A stretch of 8,623 nucleotides of DNA from an uncultured Oscillospiraceae bacterium (GTDB lineage: Bacteria; Bacillota; Clostridia; Oscillospirales; Oscillospiraceae). Both the position numbers and the translations under genes were made by a program. Positions 1 through 4,852 of the stretch are shown in pieces (position 1 is the stretch's first letter; each line of letters begins with the position of its first letter). Where the stretch lies: positions 9,481 to 18,103 of the forward strand of contig CAJOCV010000067.1 of assembly GCA_905233785.1 (NCBI GenBank). Reading direction: 5' to 3'. The notes under the pieces were generated by a model that was not told the origin of the DNA, made no database searches, and saw only the letters and a program-made list of their open reading frames with translations.

Positions 1-7
1 GCTGATA

Positions 8-16
8 TGCTACAAT
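8..16 (+). promoter_or_regulatory. Candidate extended -10 promoter for the GH25 gene
   Basis: TGCTACAAT reads as an extended -10 (TGn plus TACAAT, five of six matches to TATAAT). Transcription would begin near base 23, about 25 bases before the preferred ATG at 49. The -35 region would lie off the left edge, so only half of the promoter can be judged. The same TGCTAtAAT style appears at 987-995, which lends support. Confidence 0.4.
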
Positions 17-48
17 TCTGTCGAAATTCTATGCTTGAGAGGCTTTCG

Positions 49-921
49 ATGAAAACTGCGGTACGTTATCGGGTTTGGCTTGTGGTGCTGGTGCTGGCGC
101 TGGCAGGCGTGGTAGCGCTGATTGCGCGGCAGGTTTTCCCAAAAAAGGCCGAGGAGCCGACCGATCCCCACGCCGGGCAGGTCTACCTCTATGACGGCTT
201 CGACTGGGTATGGATGACGCCGCTGGAGGGCATTCCCGCCGCCACCCTGACGCGGGACGATTTCGTAGAGATAAACGGGCACCTGACATATCTCGGCAGC
301 AAGTATACCACGCTCCGGGGCGTAGACGTGTCCGAGCACCAGCACGAGGTGGATTGGGCGCAGGTCAAGGCCGCCGGCATTGACTTTGCCATGATCCGCG
401 TGGGTCGCCGCGGCTGGACGGAGGGCGGACTGTTTGAAGACCCCTGGTTCAAGCGCAATATGGACGGCGCTCTGGAAAGCGGGCTCAAGGTGGGAGTCTA
501 CTTCTTTTCCCAGGCCATGAACGTACAGGAGGCCATGGAGGAGGCGCGCTTCGTCCTTGACCGACTCGACGGCTACGACGTGACGCTGCCCGTGGTGTTT
601 GATTGGGAGAAGGTAGACGGCGCGGAGGATGCCCGCACCAACACCTGGAACGCCGCCACGCTCTCCGACTGCGCTGTCGCCTTCTGTGAGACGATCCGTC
701 GCGCCGGCTATACGCCGGGTCTGTATTTCAACCGTCACCTGGGCTATTACGGCTATGACCTCTCCCGCATGCGGGATTACGAATGGTGGTTTGCGCTGCC
801 CGAGATGGGCTATCCCAGCTTTTATTATGAGGTGGATATGTGGCAGTACAGCTTCACCGAAACCGTTCCCGGCATCACCGGTCAGGCGGATATGAATATG
901 ATCTTCTATCCGACGGCTTGA
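49..921 (+). CDS. Membrane-anchored GH25 family lysozyme (muramidase)
   Basis: The predicted 290-residue protein belongs to glycoside hydrolase family 25, which cleaves the N-acetylmuramic acid to N-acetylglucosamine bond of peptidoglycan. An N-terminal hydrophobic segment (about residues 9-27, after basic residues) looks like an uncleaved signal anchor, placing the enzyme outside the membrane. The catalytic domain starts near residue 90 with GVDVSEHQ (Asp93), followed by the DWE motif of the active site (Asp185, Glu187). WQYS (265-268) and QADMN near the C terminus are typical of the family's end. I chose ATG 49 because GAGAGG lies 6 bases upstream and an anchor follows at once; ATGs at 7 and 31 are in frame, but 7 falls inside the likely promoter. 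No wall-binding repeats are present. Family assignment is secure; the natural role (growth, division or competition) is not shown. Confidence 0.92.
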   Translation: MKTAVRYRVWLVVLVLALAGVVALIARQVFPKKAEEPTDPHAGQVYLYDGFDWVWMTPLEGIPAATLTRDDFVEINGHLTYLGSKYTTLRGVDVSEHQHEVDWAQVKAAGIDFAMIRVGRRGWTEGGLFEDPWFKRNMDGALESGLKVGVYFFSQAMNVQEAMEEARFVLDRLDGYDVTLPVVFDWEKVDGAEDARTNTWNAATLSDCAVAFCETIRRAGYTPGLYFNRHLGYYGYDLSRMRDYEWWFALPEMGYPSFYYEVDMWQYSFTETVPGITGQADMNMIFYPTA

Positions 922-930
922 AGCCTTTTT
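915..930 (+). terminator. Weak possible terminator overlapping the GH25 stop
   Basis: GGCT and AGCC pair around a three-base loop that is the TGA stop codon itself, followed by five T residues (926-930). A four-base-pair stem is short for an efficient intrinsic terminator, so this is tentative. Confidence 0.25.
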
Positions 931-966
931 AGAGCGCGGCAAGAAGCAAAACCCGCAGCGTCAAAC

Positions 967-995
967 TTGCGCATTGTTTCCGCCCATGCTATAAT
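967..995 (+). promoter_or_regulatory. Promoter upstream of the tandem array and vanY-like gene
   Basis: TTGCGC (967-972) is followed by a 17-base spacer and TATAAT (990-995), preceded by TG at 987-988 to form a perfect extended -10 (TGCTATAAT). Predicted transcription starts near 1002, inside the first hairpin of the tandem array. The next coding start is TTG 1327, so the transcript would carry a structured leader of about 325 bases, unless it is a separate small RNA. Confidence 0.6.
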
Positions 996-1285
996 AACGG
1001 CACAAGCGCCGTTATTATATGATCTGAGTCGTTTTTCTCGCCGCTGACGCGGCAACCGAAAAACATGACAAATGATACCATATCCGCGCTGCGTCTATGG
1101 TATCATGACGGCACAAGCGCCGTTATGATAGATTTCAAGTCGTTTTTCTCGCCGCTCGCGCGGCAACCGAAAAACATGACAAATGATACCATATCCGCGC
1201 TGCGTCTATGGTATCATGACGGCACAAGAATAACGGCACAAGCGCCGTTATGATGGATCGCAAGTCGTTTTTCTCGCCGCTCGCG
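987..1285 (+). repeat. Tandem array of a 111-bp hairpin-rich unit (about 2.6 copies)
   Basis: Unit 1 is 987-1097, unit 2 is 1098-1208, and a partial unit 3 is 1209-1285, where the match stops. Unit 3 has a 14-bp insertion (1229-1242). Each full unit holds three inverted repeats. Hairpin A has arms ending in ACGGC and starting GCCGT around an ACAAGC loop (991-1018; 1102-1129). Hairpin B joins GTTTTTC-GCCGC to GCGGC-GAAAAAC (1031-1064; 1142-1175). Hairpin C pairs ATGATACCATA with TATGGTATCAT (1072-1106; 1183-1217). The right arm of C overlaps the left arm of the next A by five bases, so the two folds exclude each other. Stem A changes from an A-T to a C-G pair between units. A reading frame stays open across the array because 111 is a multiple of three, but it has no ribosome binding site. 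This fills the 405-base gap between the GH25 and VanY-like genes. Confidence 0.9.
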
Positions 1286-1326
1286 ATTTGATCGGCGTTT
1301 TAGCAAGCATCGGAGGTGGCTTCCTC

Positions 1327-2163
1327 TTGTATCGTAAACGTGTTACCTGGATTTTATTGATGGCGGTGCTGTGCCTGGTGCTGTACACGGTGGTACGCTC
1401 CCGTGCCGAGACCAAGACCGAAGTGATCGTCGGCGGCGTGGACGGCGGCATTATTCACAGCGACAGCGTGAATTTCACTGCGCTCAACGCAACCCCCACG
1501 CCGGAGCCCACCGAGGACATTTGGCCGGATATCGACATCACCCTGGGTCAGTACTCCCTCATCAACTCTGACCCCTCGCACCTTCTCTCCTCCAGCTATA
1601 CGCCGGATGTGACCGAGATTTCCGGCAGCCAGTACCACATGATGTTTGAATCGGCGGCGCTTCCCTATCTGGAGGCCATGCTGCAGGATCTGCGCGACAA
1701 CGGCTTCGGCGTCTACATCGGCAGCGCCTACCGGTCTTACTCCTATCAGAAGCAGCTCTTTGACGGCATGGCCTACAGCCTTGCGGTGAACATGGGCATC
1801 GAGGGCAAGGAGATCTGGCTGCTGCCCGAGTATCAGGAGGCGGTGGAGAAGGCCAAGAAGATCACCATGGAGCCCGGCGCCTCCGAGCACCAGCTGGGGC
1901 TTGCAGTCGATCTCTACGACCGGCACTACAGCTCCCCGCTCGTATATGAGAACATGAACCAGAAGTTCTACGAGTACCTCGACTCCATCTGCGCCAAGTA
2001 CGGCTTCATCAAGCGCTACCCCACCCGCAAGCTCCTGCTCACCGGTTGGGACGAGCCGTGGCACTACCGCTATGTAGGCGTGGAGGCCGCCACCTTCATC
2101 ATGGAGCAGGGCATCTGCTACGAGGAGTTTTATAAGCACTATGTCCCCGACTTCCAGTACTGA
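1327..2163 (+). CDS. VanY-like D-alanyl-D-alanine carboxypeptidase (peptidase M15B)
   Basis: A predicted 278-residue zinc peptidase that would remove the terminal D-alanine from peptidoglycan stem peptides outside the membrane. The preferred start is TTG 1327: GGAGGTGG (1312-1319) lies 7 bases upstream, and the product opens with basic residues and a hydrophobic anchor (about 8-22). A TTG at 1288 is in frame but has no good ribosome binding site and sits at the edge of the repeat array. A Thr/Pro-rich linker (about 56-65) precedes the catalytic domain. Visible M15 features are SAYRS (133-137), SEHQLGLAVD with zinc ligands His188 and Asp195, and EPWHYRYVG with catalytic Glu243 and zinc ligand His246. 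All key residues are present, so it should be active. With no vanR/S/H/A/X genes nearby, housekeeping wall trimming is more likely than glycopeptide resistance. It may share a cell-wall role with the GH25 gene upstream. Confidence 0.9.
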   Translation: MYRKRVTWILLMAVLCLVLYTVVRSRAETKTEVIVGGVDGGIIHSDSVNFTALNATPTPEPTEDIWPDIDITLGQYSLINSDPSHLLSSSYTPDVTEISGSQYHMMFESAALPYLEAMLQDLRDNGFGVYIGSAYRSYSYQKQLFDGMAYSLAVNMGIEGKEIWLLPEYQEAVEKAKKITMEPGASEHQLGLAVDLYDRHYSSPLVYENMNQKFYEYLDSICAKYGFIKRYPTRKLLLTGWDEPWHYRYVGVEAATFIMEQGICYEEFYKHYVPDFQY

Positions 2164-2170
2164 TCTTCCG

Positions 2171-2257
2171 GCAAAAACGCCGTCATGCTTCGTTGCTCCC
2201 CTTGACCATACACAAAGTATGCTCTGCGGGGAGCGCCTCGCCTGACAGCGTTTTTGC
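2171..2257. repeat. Nested 87-bp inverted repeat downstream of the vanY-like gene
   Basis: Perfect 10-base ends GCAAAAACGC (2171-2180) and GCGTTTTTGC (2248-2257) enclose nested pairs: TCA/TGA, GCTCCCC (2195-2201) with GGGGAGC (2228-2234), and CATAC (2207-2211) with GTATG (2217-2221) around ACAAA. It would fold as one long interrupted hairpin on either strand. It begins 7 bases after the stop codon, so it may protect the 3' end of the mRNA or end transcription, but it has no terminal T tract outside the stem. It could equally be a dispersed miniature element. Confidence 0.7.
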
Positions 2258-2282
2258 TCGGAATCTCGGAAAGAGCCGTGCC

Positions 2283-2352
2283 GTAGGGACGACCATTGGT
2301 CGTCCGCCGTTTCCCTCCTGCAGGTCCACGGACGAGCGATGCTCGTCCCTAC
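2283..2352. repeat. Paired-palindrome element, copy 1 (GTAGGG...CCCTAC)
   Basis: The outer inverted repeat GTAGGGACGA (2283-2292) and TCGTCCCTAC (2343-2352) bounds two compact hairpins. These are GGACGACC-ATT-GGTCGTCC (2287-2305) and GGACGAGC-GAT-GCTCGTCC (2330-2348), separated by a 24-base spacer with the palindrome CCTGCAGG. A sister copy of almost the same length lies at 7256-7326, and both are preceded by TGCC. This looks like a dispersed REP- or MITE-like intergenic element. No target-site duplication is obvious. The rest of the gap (2353-2479) has only short GC-rich inverted matches and no gene. Confidence 0.8.
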
Positions 2353-2479
2353 GAGTCCCGGTGCAAATGGTCGCCACGGTTTTTAGAATCAAGCGCGCCG
2401 CAGGGACGGCAAGAGTCTCCTCCTGCGCGTCGAAAAACGCGGCAGCCGCAAAATTCCCCCGTTCCGCCGCAAAAAAAGC

Positions 2480-2508
2480 TTGCATTATACAAGATGCGGT
2501 GGTATAAT
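2480..2508 (+). promoter_or_regulatory. Promoter of the rimP-nusA-infB operon
   Basis: A perfect extended -10 TGGTATAAT (hexamer 2503-2508) lies 17 bases after a weak -35 TTGCAT (2480-2485). The start point would be near 2515, giving a leader of about 69 bases before rimP. The strong extended -10 probably compensates for the poor -35. It is the only clear promoter upstream of the operon. Confidence 0.7.
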
Positions 2509-2532
2509 ATCAAGGTAAGATTCGTATTCCAT

Positions 2533-2561
2533 GGAGTGGGTTGCAAGACCCACTCCTTTTT
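2533..2561 (+). terminator. Leader attenuator hairpin before rimP
   Basis: GGAGTGGGT (2533-2541) pairs perfectly with ACCCACTCC (2548-2556) around the six-base loop TGCAAG, then five T residues follow (2557-2561). This has the form of an intrinsic terminator but lies between the operon promoter and rimP (ATG 2584), about 18 bases from the predicted start point. It therefore fits premature termination with partial read-through. In Bacillus subtilis NusA is known to limit its own operon through a NusA-dependent terminator in the leader; the same control is inferred here from position. No competing anti-terminator stem is evident, which favours factor-dependent over riboswitch-type control. Confidence 0.7.
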
Positions 2562-2583
2562 GGTGAACAATTGAGGTGGATAA

Positions 2584-3039
2584 ATGAGCAAGCTCACCGA
2601 CAAGGTCTCCGCCCTGGTGCGTCCGGTGGTGGAGGAAGAGGGCTGCAGCCTGTGGGACGTGGAGTACGTCCGTGAGGCCGGTACCTGGTATCTGCGCGTG
2701 TTTATTGATAAGGAGGGCGGCGTCGGCATCGACGACTGCGAGCGCATCAGCCGCAGGCTCGACCCCATCCTCGACGAGGAAGACCCGATCCCCGAAAGCT
2801 ATGTGTTCGAGGTCGGCTCCGCCGGGGCCGAGCGGGAGCTCAGGCGCCCCTCGGACTTTGCGCAGTTTATGGGGCACGAGGTGGAAGTGCGGCTCTACCG
2901 CCCGCTGGAGGGCAAGAAGAGCTTCGTCGGCATTCTCAGCGGCTATGCCGACGGAAGCGTGAGCATCGCCGTTGCCGGCGAGACGCTGACATTTGAAAAA
3001 GCGCAGGTCGCAAAAGTGCATCTGCACGTTTCATTTTGA
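2584..3039 (+). CDS. rimP: Ribosome maturation factor RimP
   Basis: A 151-residue protein of the usual RimP length, which binds the 30S subunit and aids its late assembly in the cytoplasm. The N-terminal domain (about 1-85) carries the family pattern FIDKEGGVGIDDCERISR (40-57) and LDEEDPI (63-69). The SH3-like C-terminal domain (about 90-150) includes DFAQFMGHEVEVRLYRPLEG (91-110). The stretch after EV reads GSAGAEREL (78-86) where many RimPs have SSPG followed by R-P-L; this is a divergent version of the signature loop, probably a lineage trait. The ATG follows GAGGTGG (2573-2579) at a normal distance. It is the first gene of the operon, directly upstream of nusA, as is standard in Firmicutes. 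Confidence 0.95.
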   Translation: MSKLTDKVSALVRPVVEEEGCSLWDVEYVREAGTWYLRVFIDKEGGVGIDDCERISRRLDPILDEEDPIPESYVFEVGSAGAERELRRPSDFAQFMGHEVEVRLYRPLEGKKSFVGILSGYADGSVSIAVAGETLTFEKAQVAKVHLHVSF

Positions 3040-3057
3040 ACAGGAGAGAGAATCAGC

Positions 3058-4110
3058 ATGAACGCAGAATTTTTTGAAGCCATCGAGGACATTGAGAAGG
3101 AAAAGGGAATCTCCCGCAATTATATGTACGACAAAATCCGTCAGGCCATGCTGACGGCCTTCCGCCGCGACAACCCCGAGTGCGAGGACAACGTGGAGGT
3201 CATTCTCGACGAGGACAAAAAACGCATCGAGATGAACGTGATGAAAACCGTCGTGGACGAGGTGGCGGATCCCAGCCACGAGATCAATCTCGAGGCCGCG
3301 AAGAAATACAGCCGCCGCGCCAAGCTTGGCGACCTTGTTCCCATCCCGGTGGAGACCAAAAAGTTCGGCCGCATTGCCGCCCAGTCGGCAAAGCAGGTCA
3401 TCATCCAGGGCATCCGCGAGGCCGAGCGCGGCCTGGTCTATGAGGAGTTTACCTCCAAGGAGCATGAAATCCTCACCGGTGTTGTGAGCCATATCGAGCC
3501 CAGAAACGGCGCGGTATCCATCCGCATCTCCTCCAACAGCGAGTATACTGAGGCCATGCTCAGCCCCAACGAGTGCATCAAGGGCGAAAACCTCAGTGAG
3601 GGCGACCGCGTCAAGGTCTATGTCGTCGAGGTACGCAACTCCACCCGCGGCCCCCAGGTAATCATCTCCCGCACCCATCCGGGTCTGGTCAAGCGCCTGT
3701 TCGAGCTGGAGGTGCCTGAAATCTTCGACGGCACCGTGGAGATCAAGTCCATTGCCCGCGAGGCCGGCAGCCGCACCAAGATGGCCGTTTGGTCGGCAGA
3801 CCCCAACGTTGACGCCATCGGCTCCTGCGTCGGTCCGCGCGGCGGACGGGTTGCCGCCATCGTCAGCGAGCTCGGCGGTGAGAAAATCGACATTGTCAAC
3901 TACTCCGAAAACCCCGAGGAGTACATCGCCGCGGCGCTCTCCCCCTCCGAGGTGGTGAGCGTCACCATGCTCGAAGACGGCAAGAGCTGCCGCGTCATCG
4001 TGCCGGACAGCCAGCTCTCCCTCGCCATCGGCAAGGAAGGGCAGAACGCCCGCCTCGCCGCCAAGCTCACCGGCTTTAAGATTGATATAAAACCCGAAAG
4101 CGAAGCGTAA
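3058..4110 (+). CDS. nusA: Transcription termination/antitermination factor NusA
   Basis: A 350-residue NusA, which binds RNA polymerase and nascent RNA and modulates pausing, intrinsic termination and antitermination. Domain order is as expected: the polymerase-binding N-terminal domain (about 1-125), S1 (about 135-200, from ILTGVVSHIEPRNGAVSIRI), KH1 (about 205-280, with VGPRGGRVAAIV at 258-269) and KH2 (about 285-347, with IGKEGQNARLAAKLTG at 324-339). It lacks the C-terminal acidic repeats of proteobacterial NusA, which is normal for Firmicutes. AGGAGAG (3042-3048) precedes the ATG by 9 bases. It follows rimP by 18 bases, so the two are co-transcribed. It may feed back on the leader hairpin at 2533-2561. 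Confidence 0.98.
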   Translation: MNAEFFEAIEDIEKEKGISRNYMYDKIRQAMLTAFRRDNPECEDNVEVILDEDKKRIEMNVMKTVVDEVADPSHEINLEAAKKYSRRAKLGDLVPIPVETKKFGRIAAQSAKQVIIQGIREAERGLVYEEFTSKEHEILTGVVSHIEPRNGAVSIRISSNSEYTEAMLSPNECIKGENLSEGDRVKVYVVEVRNSTRGPQVIISRTHPGLVKRLFELEVPEIFDGTVEIKSIAREAGSRTKMAVWSADPNVDAIGSCVGPRGGRVAAIVSELGGEKIDIVNYSENPEEYIAAALSPSEVVSVTMLEDGKSCRVIVPDSQLSLAIGKEGQNARLAAKLTGFKIDIKPESEA

Positions 4111-4111
4111 G

Positions 4112-4142
4112 CAGTTTTCAGAATTCAGTTTTCAGTTTTCAG
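4112..4142 (+). repeat. CAGTTTTCAG micro-repeat between nusA and rnpM
   Basis: Three copies of CAGTTTTCAG (4112-4121, 4126-4135, 4133-4142; the last two overlap by three bases) fill most of the 47-base gap. It is A/T-rich against GC-rich neighbours and ends beside the AAAGGTGG ribosome binding site of the next gene. It may simply be slippage-derived spacer that keeps the ribosome binding site unstructured. Confidence 0.75.
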
Positions 4143-4157
4143 AAAGGTGGTTCGGGT

Positions 4158-4424
4158 ATGCAAAAAAAGATCCCCCTGCGGCAGTGCCTGGGCTGCCGCG
4201 AGATGAAGCCCAAACGCGAGCTGATTCGCGTGGTGCGCTCCCCCGAGGGGGCGATCAGCCTGGACTTCAAGGGTAAGGCCAACGGCCGCGGCGCTTATGT
4301 GTGCCCCAACGCCCAGTGCCTGAAAAAAGCCGTGAAGGCCAGGGCGCTGGAGCGCGCCTTCTCCTGCCAGATCCCGCAGGAGGTCTATGAGGCGCTGAAC
4401 GCGCAGATGGAGCGTGGCGAATGA
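4158..4424 (+). CDS. rnpM: YlxR family RNA-binding protein (RnpM)
   Basis: An 88-residue DUF448/YlxR protein. In Bacillus subtilis the family member was recently reported to bind RNase P RNA and modulate tRNA processing, hence RnpM; transfer of that role here is inference. Signature pieces are IPLRQCLGCREMKPKRELIR (5-24), with Cys10 and Cys13, and GRGAYVCPNAQCLKKAVK (43-60), with Cys49 and Cys54. The four cysteines could hold a metal, though not all family members keep them. Many Lys and Arg residues fit RNA binding. Its stop overlaps the next start in ATGA, indicating translational coupling with ylxQ. The start is supported by AAAGGTGG upstream. Confidence 0.93.
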   Translation: MQKKIPLRQCLGCREMKPKRELIRVVRSPEGAISLDFKGKANGRGAYVCPNAQCLKKAVKARALERAFSCQIPQEVYEALNAQMERGE

Positions 4425-4852
4425 GAGAAAAAACGCTCAAATTCCTCGGCCTGATGCGGAAAGCGCGAGCACTCGAGCCCGGGGAGAGCAGCAGCGGCGA
4501 GGCCGTGTGCGGCGGGAAGGGAAAGCTCCTTCTGCTCGCGTCGGACGCTTCGCCGAACGCCCGCAAACGCGCCGAGAGCTATACTGCCGGGCGCAGCTGC
4601 CTGCTGCTGGAGCTGCCCTTCACCAAGGAAGAACTGGGCGGCGCCCTCGGCAAGGGGGACTGCTCCCTGGCAGCGGTGACAGACTTAGGCTTTGCCAACG
4701 CCCTGGGAAAGCGTTTGGCAGAGCTTTCCCCTGAGCGCTACGGTGAGACCGCCGAAGAGCTTGCCCGCCGCTTCTCCAAAGCAGTGCGGCGAAAAGGCGA
4801 AACGGCCAAAGAGAGAAACAAGTGGAACGGAAAAAGGAGGACGAACGGATGA
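4421..4852 (+). CDS. ylxQ: L7Ae/L30e-type ribosomal-like protein YlxQ with a C-terminal extension
   Basis: A 143-residue protein of the YlxQ group (L7Ae/L30e fold), whose Bacillus members bind kink-turn RNA. The core (about 1-102) shows KFLGLMRKARALEPGE (7-22), LLLLASDASPNARKRAE (36-52) and VTDLGFANALGKRLAEL (86-102), which match the fold's usual elements. Relatives are close to 100 residues. The extra 40 or so residues here are strongly charged and end in a basic tail encoded over the infB ribosome binding site. The tail could be functional RNA-binding sequence or simply read-through of spacer. It starts within rnpM (ATGA) and ends with another ATGA over the infB start, so it is coupled on both sides. 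Confidence 0.85.
   Translation: MREKTLKFLGLMRKARALEPGESSSGEAVCGGKGKLLLLASDASPNARKRAESYTAGRSCLLLELPFTKEELGGALGKGDCSLAAVTDLGFANALGKRLAELSPERYGETAEELARRFSKAVRRKGETAKERNKWNGKRRTNG

Noticed and set aside
10..942. Long minus-strand frame opposite the GH25 gene
   Set aside because: The + strand encodes a clear GH25 enzyme with catalytic residues; the minus product has no motif and is rich in His and Arg as expected of a shadow.
1065..1253. 62-codon frame encoding a repeated peptide (MTNDTISALRLWYHDGT) across the tandem array
   Set aside because: It stays open only because the 111-bp unit is a multiple of three. The ATG has no ribosome binding site, lies in hairpin-rich repeat DNA, and the product resembles no known domain.
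987..1285. CRISPR array
   Set aside because: The repeats are directly joined 111-bp units without unique spacers, and no cas genes are nearby.
1288..1326. Earlier TTG start for the vanY-like gene
   Set aside because: It lies just past the edge of the tandem array with no ribosome binding site; TTG 1327 follows GGAGGTGG and leads straight into the membrane anchor.
1327..2163. Vancomycin resistance locus
   Set aside because: Only a VanY-type peptidase is present; there is no ligase, VanH, VanX or two-component regulator in the window, so a resistance role is not supported.
2193..2507. Small frames in both strands of the vanY-rimP gap
   Set aside because: They cross the inverted repeats and the operon promoter, lack ribosome binding sites and show no protein-like pattern.
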